From assembly GCA_964611185.1 (NCBI GenBank), contig CAZSXE010000007.1:8029-72028 (forward strand): a DNA stretch of 64,000 nucleotides, read 5' to 3'. The stretch is from CAAGNP01 sp964611185. GTDB taxonomy: Bacteria; Bacteroidota; Bacteroidia; Bacteroidales; UBA932. Positions 25,528-34,526 of this stretch are shown piece after piece (within the stretch, counting starts at the first letter, position 1; every line of letters begins with the position of its first letter). Under the pieces are notes generated by a model. It did no database searches and was not told the origin of the DNA. It saw only the letters and a list, made by a program, of their open reading frames with translations. The position numbers and the translations under genes are program-made.

Positions 25528-27681
25528 TTAATCTTCTGATTCTTCTTCTTGGTAAGCCTTCAGGAGCTTGTCCTGAACATCGCTCGGCACCTGTGAGTAT
25601 TCGGCAAAATTCATCGTAAAGGTAGCACGGCCTGAGGTCAGAGAGCTTAATGTGGTGGAATATTTGTAAAGCTCTGCAAGAGGAACTCTCGCTTTCAACA
25701 CTTCAAATCCTTTAATACTGCTCATCCCTTCAATCATCGCACGACGATTCTGTAAATCAGACATAACATCACCCATATAATCCCCTGGTACAAGGATTTC
25801 AATGTTGAAAATAGGCTCCATAATCTTAGGACCGGCATTACGGAAAGCCTCTTTGAATGCGTTACGGGCAGCGAGCTTGAATGAAATTTCATTGGAATCC
25901 ACGGGGTGCATCTTACCGTCATAGACATATACACGAATATCGCGGGCATAAGATCCTGTAAGAGGGCCTTCTTCCATTTTCTCCATGATACCTTTGAGGA
26001 TGGCGGGCATAAAGCGCGCATCGATAGCGCCTCCGACAATACAGTTGTAGTATTCAAGCTTTCCTCCCCATTCCATGGTATAATCTTCTTTCCCTTTTAT
26101 GTTAAGGACAAGCTCTTTCCCGTCAATTTTGAAACGGTTGTTCTGAGGTGCTCCTTCGTAATAAGGCTCGATAAGAAGATGCACTTCTCCAAACTGTCCT
26201 GCACCACCCGACTGTTTTCTGTGACGATAATTGGCGGCAGCTACTTTAGTAATAGTCTCTCTGTATGAGATTCTCGGAGCGAAAAGCTCTACTTCTATCT
26301 TGTATATATTGTTAAGCTGCCATTTGAGGATGTTTATATGATGTTCACCCTGTCCGCTGAGGATAGTCTGCTTAAGCTCTTTGGCATAAAGAACATTTAT
26401 GGTAGGGTCCTCGGCAGATGCTCTGTTGAGGGCTTCGCCCAATTTTTCTTCGTCCTTTTCATCTACTGCCTTGATGGCGGTACGGAATTTGGGCTGAGGG
26501 AATACTATTGGTTTGAAAACCCAATCGATAGAGGGAGTGCAGAGGGTCTGATTAGTCTTTACAGATTTTAATTTAACTGTACAGCCAATATCTCCTGCTA
26601 CCATCTCCGAAACTTTTTCTTTCTTTTTCCCTGCTACTGCAAAAATCTGAGAGATTCTCTCTTTCGCTCCGGAGACAGGATTGATAACATCCTGACCCTC
26701 AACCAACTTCCCTGACATCACCTTAAAATAGGAAACATCCCCGAGATGCTGTTCAAGTGCAGTTTTATATACAAATAGAGCGGTGGGACCGTTAGAGTCG
26801 CAAGAAACGGTAGTCCCGTCTGTCAGTTCCTCTTTATCCTCTGCAGGAGATGGAGCAGCATTGATAATGAACTCCATCAGGCGTTTTACGCCAATGTCTT
26901 TTTTAGCAGAAAGGCAGAAAACAGGCATAATACTGCCGGAAAGAATTCCGATATTAAGCCCTTTAATCAACTCTTCGTGAGAAAGCACCCCTGCATCGAA
27001 GAATTTCTCCATGAGAGCCTCATCATTTTCGGCAGCAGCCTCCATAATGGCAGACTGCATAAGCTCTGCTTCGTCTTTTAGATTTGCGGGAATTTCAGAT
27101 TCCTGTCTCGTCCCGTTCTCATCGGTAAATGTATAATATTTCATTTTGAGAACATCTACGAAAGATTTGAAACCAACTCCCGGCTCAACCGGAAACTGCA
27201 CCGGAACTACTTTCCCACCGAAAGCCTGCCTCAAAGTTTCAAGAGTGTGATCCCAATTTGCTTTTTCAGAATCAAGCTGATTCACCCCGATTATCACCGG
27301 TTTATGATGCTCTTCGGCATATCTTGCAAAAATTTCTGTTCCTACTTCCACACCTTGCTGGGCATTTACTATCATTACTCCCGAATCGGCAACTTTAAAT
27401 GCAGTGATAACTCCCCCTATAAAATCATCTGAACCCGGAGTATCGATTATATTCAATTTATTATCCATAAACTCTGTGTAAAGAGGTGTGGAATAAATGG
27501 AGCGTTGATAAATCTGTTCAACTTCGGTGTTGTCACTTACTGTGTTCTTCGCTTCTACTGTCCCTCTGCGATCAATAACTTTTCCTTCAAACATCATCGT
27601 CTCAGCCAATGTCGTTTTGCCGGATTTAGAGCTACCAAGGAGCACTATATTGCGAATGTTGCCGGTTTGGTATGTTTTCAT
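25528..27681 (-). CDS. Elongation factor G paralogue (EF-G2-like) with altered GTPase motifs
   Basis: A 717-residue EF-G homologue with all five domains (domain IV segment YRHRKQSGGAGQFGEV is clear). The P-loop GSSKSGKT (16-23) is intact, but the G3 motif reads DTPGSDDF, with Ser84 where canonical EF-G has the catalytic His. The G4 motif is NQLD instead of NKxD, and switch I lacks the usual RGITI. These changes match the Bacteroides EF-G2 class, reported to support translation in starved cells with little or no GTP hydrolysis. It is not the main fusA. It heads an operon with a BASS transporter and a hydrolase. Confidence 0.88.
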   Translation of the reverse strand: MKTYQTGNIRNIVLLGSSKSGKTTLAETMMFEGKVIDRRGTVEAKNTVSDNTEVEQIYQRSIYSTPLYTEFMDNKLNIIDTPGSDDFIGGVITAFKVADSGVMIVNAQQGVEVGTEIFARYAEEHHKPVIIGVNQLDSEKANWDHTLETLRQAFGGKVVPVQFPVEPGVGFKSFVDVLKMKYYTFTDENGTRQESEIPANLKDEAELMQSAIMEAAAENDEALMEKFFDAGVLSHEELIKGLNIGILSGSIMPVFCLSAKKDIGVKRLMEFIINAAPSPAEDKEELTDGTTVSCDSNGPTALFVYKTALEQHLGDVSYFKVMSGKLVEGQDVINPVSGAKERISQIFAVAGKKKEKVSEMVAGDIGCTVKLKSVKTNQTLCTPSIDWVFKPIVFPQPKFRTAIKAVDEKDEEKLGEALNRASAEDPTINVLYAKELKQTILSGQGEHHINILKWQLNNIYKIEVELFAPRISYRETITKVAAANYRHRKQSGGAGQFGEVHLLIEPYYEGAPQNNRFKIDGKELVLNIKGKEDYTMEWGGKLEYYNCIVGGAIDARFMPAILKGIMEKMEEGPLTGSYARDIRVYVYDGKMHPVDSNEISFKLAARNAFKEAFRNAGPKIMEPIFNIEILVPGDYMGDVMSDLQNRRAMIEGMSSIKGFEVLKARVPLAELYKYSTTLSSLTSGRATFTMNFAEYSQVPSDVQDKLLKAYQEEESED

Positions 27682-27730
27682 TTTTAAATTTTTTAATATA
27701 TTGATTTATAATTTATTTCTTTATAGCCGA

Positions 27731-27761
27731 CAAAAATACAAATTATTAATAAAAAAACAAC
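27731..27761 (-). promoter_or_regulatory. Promoter of the EF-G2-like operon
   Basis: Minus-strand TATTTTTG (27731-27738, perfect -7 box), 19-nt spacer and GTTG (27758-27761, 3 of 4 to TTTG). The -7 box is 49 nt upstream of the ATG, leaving an AU-rich leader. Confidence 0.5.
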
Positions 27762-27783
27762 GGATTACATATTAAACATTCAT

Positions 27784-28374
27784 TCAAAATAACTGCGGAT
27801 CGGGCAAAAGTTTATATGTCTTCCTGTGAAGGGGAGTAGGGCCATATAATGCGATGGCTTTTCTGTGTTCTGCGGTGGGATATCCGAAATTGTGATCCCA
27901 TCCATAGTGCGGATATTTCTGAGCTGCCTCTCTCATAAAATCATCTCTGTATGTCTTAGCCAGGACAGAAGCTGCCGCAATGGATGCGAATCTGCCATCC
28001 CCCTTAACAAAGCACTTGTGGGGAATGTTTTTATAATTTATAAATTTGTTTCCGTCAATTATGATAAATTCGGGAGATATTTTGAGCTTGTCAAGAGCCC
28101 TGTGCATCCCTGAAATTGAGGCGTTGAGAATATTGATTTCATCAATTTCTTCTGCCGATACGCTGACGACTGCCCAATCTATGGCCTGTCGCTCAATTAT
28201 TGGCCGCAGGCCGTATCTTACCTTTTCCGAAAGCTGCTTAGAATCATTTAAGAGGTCGTTGTGAAAATCTCGCGGCAATACTACTGCTGCGGCAAAAACA
28301 GGGCCTGCCAAAGGGCCTCTGCCTGCTTCATCACAGCCTGCTTCGATGAAATCAGAATAGTATGGCAGCAACAT
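27784..28374 (-). CDS. rnhB: Ribonuclease HII
   Basis: A 196-residue RNase HII, which removes ribonucleotides and RNA primers from RNA-DNA hybrids in a Mn/Mg-dependent reaction. The family motif CDEAGRGPLAGP lies at the N-terminus, with the Asp-Glu pair of the active site. Further conserved acidic residues are in IIIDGN and the YRDDFM region. The length is normal. It starts 6 nt after the sensor kinase gene stop, so it probably lies at the end of that two-component operon. Confidence 0.95.
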   Translation of the reverse strand: MLLPYYSDFIEAGCDEAGRGPLAGPVFAAAVVLPRDFHNDLLNDSKQLSEKVRYGLRPIIERQAIDWAVVSVSAEEIDEINILNASISGMHRALDKLKISPEFIIIDGNKFINYKNIPHKCFVKGDGRFASIAAASVLAKTYRDDFMREAAQKYPHYGWDHNFGYPTAEHRKAIALYGPTPLHRKTYKLLPDPQLF

Positions 28375-28380
28375 ATTTTC

Positions 28381-29319
28381 TCAGCTTTTTTTAGCAAGAG
28401 AGAAAACAAATTCAAGCCCTTTCCCGTCGTGATTTCTCGCTTCGATGGCACCTCCGTGGATAAGAATGGCGTTTTTTACAATCGACAATCCGAGTCCGGT
28501 CCCTCCGAGAAGACGACTTCTCCCCTTATCAATACGATAAAACCGCTCGAATATGCGAGAAAGATGTATTTCATCTATCCCCACTCCGTTGTCAGAAAAG
28601 CTGAAAACATAAAAATCATTTGTTTTATCCTGAAGGACAATAGTAATTTCAGTTCCGCGAGAGTACTGAATGGCATTGTTAAGAAGATTTGTAAAAATAG
28701 AGCGTATCAACGACTCGTTTCCGAACATATTTAACCCTTCGGGGGTATTATTATGAATAACAATCCCTTTTTCTTGAGCTTCTGATGTTTTACTTTTTAC
28801 CGCTTCGTCTATGATTTCGCTTAGCGAGATATCGTCTTTTTCGATCATTTCGCTCGCTTCATCCATACGAGTGATGGTCGAAAGGTCCTGCAAAAGGAGA
28901 GAGAGGCGCTTGGACTGTTCGTGGCTCTTTATTACAAAGTCCATTATCTGCTGCTTGGATAGCTTGGGATTATTAATAATCGTCTCAAGGTACCCTTGAA
29001 TACTGCTTACAGGGGTTTTCAGCTCATGACTGATGTTCTGGGTAAGCTGTTTTTTATTTCTTATCTGCTCCTGTTTCTCCATGATGGCGCGCTCCTGTGC
29101 TTTGGTAAGAAAAGTCTGTTCCTTAGCATAGCGATTATATACTGCCACCATTCTGTTTAGCAGTCTCCCTAATTCATCATCGGGGAAAGGCTCATAAGAG
29201 GCTATATCAAGAGGTGTGTTTTTCTCTGCTAAATACACAAAGTCTCTTAGCTTAGAGATAATTTTTGCTTTCTTTCCGAAAATATGAGTTTTAAATTTTG
29301 AATCCGTATCCATATCCAA
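28381..29319 (-). CDS. Sensor histidine kinase lacking a membrane/sensor half
   Basis: A 312-residue histidine kinase. A HAMP-like stretch (about 45-60, FPDDELGRLLNRM) is followed by HisKA with His98 in NISHELKTP. The ATPase motifs are intact: N-box NAIQYSRG, DNGVGID, and RLLGGTGLGLSIVK. Unlike its close Bacteroidota relatives there is no membrane helix and no periplasmic domain; the N-terminus corresponds to the region just after the second helix of those proteins. Its ATG overlaps the response regulator stop by 29 nt. It is therefore either a soluble kinase or the product of a deletion that removed its first half. Confidence 0.85.
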   Translation of the reverse strand: MDMDTDSKFKTHIFGKKAKIISKLRDFVYLAEKNTPLDIASYEPFPDDELGRLLNRMVAVYNRYAKEQTFLTKAQERAIMEKQEQIRNKKQLTQNISHELKTPVSSIQGYLETIINNPKLSKQQIMDFVIKSHEQSKRLSLLLQDLSTITRMDEASEMIEKDDISLSEIIDEAVKSKTSEAQEKGIVIHNNTPEGLNMFGNESLIRSIFTNLLNNAIQYSRGTEITIVLQDKTNDFYVFSFSDNGVGIDEIHLSRIFERFYRIDKGRSRLLGGTGLGLSIVKNAILIHGGAIEARNHDGKGLEFVFSLAKKS

Positions 29320-29971
29320 GTCTTGTTATTATATATTTTCCGTAATTTCCTATTTTTTTTCTTAATCGCGTAATATTAACATCTATTGTCCTGTCGAGCA
29401 CAATCACTTCATCCGGCCACACTTGAGAGAGTATCTCTTCTCTCGAAAAAATTCTTCCGTTGTTCTTTAGAAAAAAAACCAATATTTCCATCTCTTTCTT
29501 GGTAAGAAGCACCTCGTTTCCATCTATCACACATACTTTTTTATCCAAATCCACAAATAAACCTTCACAGGAAATAATGTTTTTAGGAGTTTCCGGGATA
29601 CTCACTTTTGAACTTCTTCTGAGGACACTTTTTACCCTCGCCACCACTTCTCTTATGGAAAAAGGCTTGGAAATATAATCATCAGCGCCGAGAGTGAGTC
29701 CGGCCACTGTATCATCTTCGGTGTCCTTGGCCGTACAGAATATGATGGGGATAGAAGAAGTCTCGGGAGATTTTTTTAAAATCTGAGCCATCTTAAAACC
29801 GCTCATCTGCCCCATCATAACATCGAGCAAAATGAGAGAATACTGCCTTAGATTCATATTTAGAGCTTGTTCAGCACTATATGCCACATCTACTTCAAAT
29901 CCCTCTATTTCTAAATTGAACTGAAGAATCTCACATAGCGAAGGTTCGTCATCGACTACTAAAATTTTCAT
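29291..29971 (-). CDS. OmpR/PhoB-family response regulator
   Basis: A 226-residue regulator with a receiver domain (VVDDEP at the N-terminus, phosphoacceptor Asp50 in ILLDVMMGQMSG, Lys in DDYISKPFSIREV). A winged-helix DNA-binding domain (about 130-226) includes LTKKEMEIL and the recognition region RTIDVNITRLRKKIG. It is divergent from the Pit-type phosphate transporter gene, which makes phosphate-responsive control possible, but no Pho-box-like repeat was found. It forms an operon with the overlapping kinase and rnhB. Confidence 0.93.
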   Translation of the reverse strand: MKILVVDDEPSLCEILQFNLEIEGFEVDVAYSAEQALNMNLRQYSLILLDVMMGQMSGFKMAQILKKSPETSSIPIIFCTAKDTEDDTVAGLTLGADDYISKPFSIREVVARVKSVLRRSSKVSIPETPKNIISCEGLFVDLDKKVCVIDGNEVLLTKKEMEILVFFLKNNGRIFSREEILSQVWPDEVIVLDRTIDVNITRLRKKIGNYGKYIITRLGYGYGFKI

Positions 29972-29991
29972 ATTTTATTTTTCTTTCAATA

Positions 29992-29999
29992 CAAAGATA
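29992..29999 (-). promoter_or_regulatory. Promoter -7 element for the response regulator operon
   Basis: Minus-strand TATCTTTG, a perfect TAnnTTTG box, lies 20 nt upstream of the ATG at 29971. The -33 region has only TTTC at 30017-30020 (17-nt spacer). Confidence 0.45.
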
Positions 30000-30099
30000 A
30001 AACTAAATTTTCCCTTGAAAGCAATTTAACTGTTTTTTATCCGATATGTAATAAATTTGTAACATGATTCTTATATTTTCGCACAAAAATTAAAAAATT

Positions 30100-32376
30100 A
30101 TGGATTACATCTATTTAGGTATTATCATCTTTTTATTTTGCCTTGCAGTTTTCGACCTGATAGTGGGGGTGAGCAACGATGCTGTAAATTTTATGAATTC
30201 GGCGGTAGGAGCCAAATCAGCATCGTTTAAGACAATTATAGTTATTTCTGCAATAGGGGTTTTTTGCGGTGCCACGATGAGTAACGGGATGATGGATATT
30301 GCCCGACACGGGATATTCCAACCCCAATTTTTCACATTTGAAGAGATAATGGTCATTCTTTTAGCTGTGATGGTGACAGATGTAGTTCTTCTTGATGTTT
30401 TTAACTCGCTCGGAATGCCCACTTCCACCACTGTCTCTCTTATTTTCGAGCTTCTTGGAGGTACTGTGGCGCTGGCCATTATTAAAAATGTCGCTTCAGA
30501 CGGTGCCTTGACTTTCGCATCGATGATAAATACCGAAAAAGCACTTCAAGTGATTCTCGGAATATTTCTTTCAATAGCCATAGCATTTTTCTTCGGGACT
30601 GTAGTCCAATATATTTCGCGTCTTATTTTCACATTTAACTACAAACGAAAGCTGAAATGGTTCGGAGGAATCTTCGGAGGCATTGCAGGTACTGCTATTA
30701 TCTATTTTCTCCTCATAAAAGGGCTTAAAACTGCCTCTTTTATGACTGACGATATGATGGAATGGATTAAGAACAACACTACGATGATTTTACTCATTTG
30801 TTTTATCGGCTGTACTATTTTGATGCAGGTGCTTCAATGGATGAAAATAAATGTTTTTAAAGTAGTGGTTCTCCTTGGAACATTCTCTCTCGCAATGGCA
30901 TTTGCGGGTAATGACTTGGTAAATTTCATAGGAGTTCCCCTTGCAGGATTCTCTTCTTATCAGGATTATATGGCCAACGGCAGAGCCGCAGGGATCGACT
31001 CTTATCTTATGGGCAGTCTTTTGGGACCGGCTAAGACTCCGATGTATTTTCTCGTAGCGGCAGGTGCCGTAATGGTTCTTTCTCTCATTTTTTCAAAAAA
31101 AGCACATAATGTCATCAAAACATCTCTCAATCTCTCTAAACAAAATGAAGGTGATGAGATGTTCGGTTCTTCGAGGCTTGCACGAAAAATTGTTCAAAAT
31201 ACTACCTCTTTTGCCGGTACCCTCGTGCGCATTACCCCTGTGAAAGTTAGAAAATTTATAGATAGCCGATTTAATAAAGATGAGATTATACTCGAAAACG
31301 GAGCGGCTTTCGATCAGCTACGCGCCGCGGTAAACTTAGTCATAGCTGCCCTCCTTGTCGCTTTGGGGACATCTTTAAAACTCCCCCTTTCCACCACTTT
31401 CGTGACATTTATGGTAGCGATGGGATCGTCTCTTGCCGACAGAGCATGGAATAGAGAGAGTGCGGTATTTAGAGTAACCGGTGTCATTTCGGTAATCGGA
31501 GGGTGGTTTATAACAGCGGGAGCAGCATTTATTATCTGTTTCATAGTGGCAATAGCTATGTATTACGGAGGTGTGGCAGCCATGGTGGCACTCTCTGTTA
31601 TTGCGATAGTTATAATAATCAGAAGTAATATTAAATACTCAAAAAAGGTAAAGGAAGAGAAAAAGGTTGACGATACATGGAGTAAGATTATCGAAACTCA
31701 GGATAAAACCAAATTATGGAGACTTTTAAAGAAACATGTGACTACCAATGTAATTCGGGAATTGGAATTTGTTGAAGATTTTCAAAATAAATTTACCGAA
31801 TGTTTCGTTACCGAAAACAGGAAATGCCTGAGGAAACTCTTTAATTCTCTTCGTGAGGAGAAACAATATTATAAGACAGCTCGGCGTAAAGAACTTGTCG
31901 CTTTGAAAAAGACCGATCCCCTTATCTCTCTTCAAATCGGAACTTGGTTCCATCTCACATCCAACAACACTTTACAGCTTCTTTACAGCCTCAGACGACT
32001 TATTGAGCCGTGCTCAGAACATCTTGAAAATAATTTCAATCCACTTCCGAAAGTGTGCGCAGACGAACTGATGCCCATATCGCAGCAGCTGACAGCACTC
32101 ATTCGCGAGACAGGCGAAATATGTCTTAAATCTTACACCAATCCCGAAAATAATCAGGATAATAAAGAGCTTGGAGAGCTAATAAAGAAGATATCTGCAT
32201 ATAAAAAAGATGTCTCACTCACGATTGATAATAACTTTGTAAGGTTCAGATATGAGACCGGCTCGTCTAACCTCAATGTCTATATCCTATATCAAACCAT
32301 TCTTCAAGAGAACATCCAGATGGCAGATACCCTGAAGCATCTATCGAGAGCTGTTTCAGCACTTTGCAGCAGGTGA
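30100..32376 (+). CDS. Inorganic phosphate transporter (Pit family) with PhoU-like C-terminal domain
   Basis: A 758-residue membrane protein. The two Pit family signature repeats are visible as VSNDAVNFMNSAVG near residue 25 and AGNDLVNFIGVPLAGF near 270, within about ten membrane helices. From about residue 540 the protein becomes soluble, charged and helical, resembling a fused PhoU-like regulator, as in other Bacteroidota Pit proteins. It would take up phosphate coupled to a cation gradient. It is divergent from a PhoB-like regulator. The intergenic region has a TATATTTT box (30072-30079) 20 nt before the ATG, but the nearest TTTG is only 12 nt further upstream, so the promoter is uncertain. 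Confidence 0.9.
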   Translation: MDYIYLGIIIFLFCLAVFDLIVGVSNDAVNFMNSAVGAKSASFKTIIVISAIGVFCGATMSNGMMDIARHGIFQPQFFTFEEIMVILLAVMVTDVVLLDVFNSLGMPTSTTVSLIFELLGGTVALAIIKNVASDGALTFASMINTEKALQVILGIFLSIAIAFFFGTVVQYISRLIFTFNYKRKLKWFGGIFGGIAGTAIIYFLLIKGLKTASFMTDDMMEWIKNNTTMILLICFIGCTILMQVLQWMKINVFKVVVLLGTFSLAMAFAGNDLVNFIGVPLAGFSSYQDYMANGRAAGIDSYLMGSLLGPAKTPMYFLVAAGAVMVLSLIFSKKAHNVIKTSLNLSKQNEGDEMFGSSRLARKIVQNTTSFAGTLVRITPVKVRKFIDSRFNKDEIILENGAAFDQLRAAVNLVIAALLVALGTSLKLPLSTTFVTFMVAMGSSLADRAWNRESAVFRVTGVISVIGGWFITAGAAFIICFIVAIAMYYGGVAAMVALSVIAIVIIIRSNIKYSKKVKEEKKVDDTWSKIIETQDKTKLWRLLKKHVTTNVIRELEFVEDFQNKFTECFVTENRKCLRKLFNSLREEKQYYKTARRKELVALKKTDPLISLQIGTWFHLTSNNTLQLLYSLRRLIEPCSEHLENNFNPLPKVCADELMPISQQLTALIRETGEICLKSYTNPENNQDNKELGELIKKISAYKKDVSLTIDNNFVRFRYETGSSNLNVYILYQTILQENIQMADTLKHLSRAVSALCSR

Positions 32377-32518
32377 TGATGGACTAATATCATTTTCGGC
32401 TCAACCACAACACATAAAACACTTCTTTGAGCGTTCAAATGTACTTGTTGAAATGTGCGATAATGAGCAATTATGGTACGAGCAAATAACAAACGAAGCG
32501 TTACATTGGTTAGAATAA
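32377..32518 (+). pseudogene. Possible C-terminal gene remnant
   Basis: Directly after the transporter stop, a frame that begins inside that gene reads on through about 46 codons to TAA at 32516-32518. The translation looks like genuine protein (ISFSAQPQHIKHFFERSN, then EQLWYEQITNEALHWLE at the end). It has no start codon of its own and its codon choice (many CAA, ACA, TTA) is unlike the neighbours. I do not recognise the family. It may be the tail of a lost or horizontally acquired gene. It overlaps the end of the convergent kinase gene by 9 nt. Confidence 0.35.
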
Positions 32519-34465
32519 ATCTGCTTTGCACGGGATGTGGAACCAGAAAGAGGAGCCGTTTCCGAATTGGGATTCTACTCCGATTTTTCCACCCATGGCC
32601 TCAACATATCCTTTACAGATAGAGAGTCCGAGTCCGGTACCTGAGATAAAATTATTGACTCTCTGAAAATGGTCAAATACATTTTTCTGCTTATCCTCTT
32701 CCATACCTACGCCGGTATCCTTTACCATAACCTTTATGCCATCGTTTTCGTAACTGTAAGAGAGGGTTATTTCCCCCTCTGAGGTATATTTGAGAGCATT
32801 GGACAGAAAGTTAAGAATAATCTTGTCGATTTTTTCTCTATCCATAGATACTATACATCTTTTATAAGGATTGATACACGAAAACTTAATATCGGGTTTC
32901 TCTACCAGGTAGTCATATCTTACTTTGATATCATTCATCAGATGTACAAAATCAAACTCGCTGTTGTTTAATTCTACATCCCCCGACTCGATTTTAGATA
33001 GAGAGAATATATTCTCAATGAGATTAAGAAGCTTTTCACTGTTGTACTTCATTATCTTCTTGTATTCTTCTTTCTCTTTTTCACTTTCGGTGGTAGAAAT
33101 AAGTTCGGCAAAACCGAGTATGGAGCTCAGAGGTGTACGGATTTCGTGACTCATATTGGCCAAAAAAGCAGATTTGAGCTTATCTGACATTTCGGCTCTT
33201 TTCTTACTCTCCTGAAGCTCTTTTTTATATAAGAAATCGTTTGTTACATCTTTTTCAGTAGCAATAAGATATTTAATTTTTGTACCGGAAGAGCGAACAG
33301 CCATCATCTCCGACTCCAAGTAAGAATAACCACCCTCCACTTTATCATTAATCAGTCTTATTCTTATACTCGCTTCTTTCTCCTTACCGGATGAAAGATT
33401 ATTTAGAGCATCCATAAGAGGCTGAATATCATCGGAATGGATATTCATTATCAGCTCTTTCAAGAGTAACTCATCTGCCAGGGAGATAGAGGAACCGTAT
33501 AATTTTTTAATATTTTCATTTTCAATATCATAAACCCATGCATTCACCTTTCCTGCATAGAGAGCAAGCTCAAGCTCATCGTTTAAATCCTTCAACTTTC
33601 TTGTGCCCCTTCTTACCTGCATCCTCACGATGAAAATCACACATAGAGCCAAAAAGAGGAGTATGGAGATTAATATCAGCACGATTTTCCATATAAAAGA
33701 CAACCCTTTTTTATCCTGATATGGGCCAAACCATTTATAGTAAATCGAATCGTATATCCCTTTGGCTCTGAGATTTTCAAAAGCATTGTTAACTGAAGCC
33801 AACAGCTCTTTATTATCCTTGTTGACTGCAAAACAATACGGAACAGGTTTAATATCGTTTATTATACTGTAATCCAAATTCCGGATATTGTTGTTTTTAA
33901 TAAAATATTTTATGAGATTTTCTTCACAAAGAACCACATCGTATCTTCCGGCAGACAACAGATCAAGCCCCTCATAAATGTCATCGACCACTACGAGCCT
34001 TTCTGATATTCCGGCATCTTTTAAAAGGCTGTAAGCAAGGGTATTGTTCTGAACGACAAGCTGCTTATCTATTAAATTATCAACTCCCACCTTGTCTCCC
34101 TTTCTATAAACCAATGTCTGCCTTATGTAACAGTTGGGAGAGCTGAAATTAAAATTTTCGAGCCTGCCGACCGAAAAAGCAGCCCCTGTAAGCATATCTA
34201 TTTTCCTTTCGGTAAGGAGTTTTGTAGCCTCGCCCCAATCCATAAGCTCAATATCATACTCACTCTTCATCTCCGCCATGAGGGCTTTTATCAACTCAAT
34301 ATTGTACCCCTCAAGCTCCCCTTTCTCATTTATAAATTCGTAGGGAGGATAATTTTTATCCCCTTTTATGATGATTTTTTTATTTTGACACTCGGCATTG
34401 ATTGAAAATGACAATGTCAAAAAACAGATAATTATCAAACCGATAATTTGCGGCTTTTTAATCAT
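32510..34465 (-). CDS. Sensor histidine kinase with periplasmic solute-binding (SBP_bac_3) domain
   Basis: A 651-residue hybrid-less sensor kinase. A signal peptide (about 1-25) is followed by an SBP_bac_3-type amino-acid-binding domain (about 30-250; DKNYPPYEFINEKGELEGYN is typical of the fold) and one membrane helix near 255-285. A PAS-like region (about 300-420) precedes HisKA with His440 in ANMSHEIRTPLSS, then the ATPase motifs DTGVGMEED and GTGLGLSICKGY. It has no receiver domain, and no response regulator gene is adjacent, so it is an orphan. It probably senses a small periplasmic ligand such as an amino acid. Confidence 0.9.
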   Translation of the reverse strand: MIKKPQIIGLIIICFLTLSFSINAECQNKKIIIKGDKNYPPYEFINEKGELEGYNIELIKALMAEMKSEYDIELMDWGEATKLLTERKIDMLTGAAFSVGRLENFNFSSPNCYIRQTLVYRKGDKVGVDNLIDKQLVVQNNTLAYSLLKDAGISERLVVVDDIYEGLDLLSAGRYDVVLCEENLIKYFIKNNNIRNLDYSIINDIKPVPYCFAVNKDNKELLASVNNAFENLRAKGIYDSIYYKWFGPYQDKKGLSFIWKIVLILISILLFLALCVIFIVRMQVRRGTRKLKDLNDELELALYAGKVNAWVYDIENENIKKLYGSSISLADELLLKELIMNIHSDDIQPLMDALNNLSSGKEKEASIRIRLINDKVEGGYSYLESEMMAVRSSGTKIKYLIATEKDVTNDFLYKKELQESKKRAEMSDKLKSAFLANMSHEIRTPLSSILGFAELISTTESEKEKEEYKKIMKYNSEKLLNLIENIFSLSKIESGDVELNNSEFDFVHLMNDIKVRYDYLVEKPDIKFSCINPYKRCIVSMDREKIDKIILNFLSNALKYTSEGEITLSYSYENDGIKVMVKDTGVGMEEDKQKNVFDHFQRVNNFISGTGLGLSICKGYVEAMGGKIGVESQFGNGSSFWFHIPCKADLF

Positions 34466-34495
34466 ATATTTCCTTGATTATTCAGTAGTAAACCG

Positions 34496-34526
34496 CAAAT
34501 ATAAATATTTTTTATTTCAATTCAAA
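34496..34526 (-). promoter_or_regulatory. Promoter of the SBP-type sensor kinase
   Basis: Minus-strand TATATTTG (34496-34503), 19-nt spacer and TTTG (34523-34526): a perfect match to both elements of the Bacteroides consensus. The -33 element lies inside the 3' end of the upstream SIMPL gene, so the kinase can be transcribed independently of it. Confidence 0.65.

Noticed and set aside
30056..30079. Full promoter for the Pit gene (TTTG 30056-30059 plus TATATTTT 30072-30079)
   Set aside because: The spacer is only 12 nt, too short for the usual 19-20 nt, so only the -7-like box is kept as a remark.
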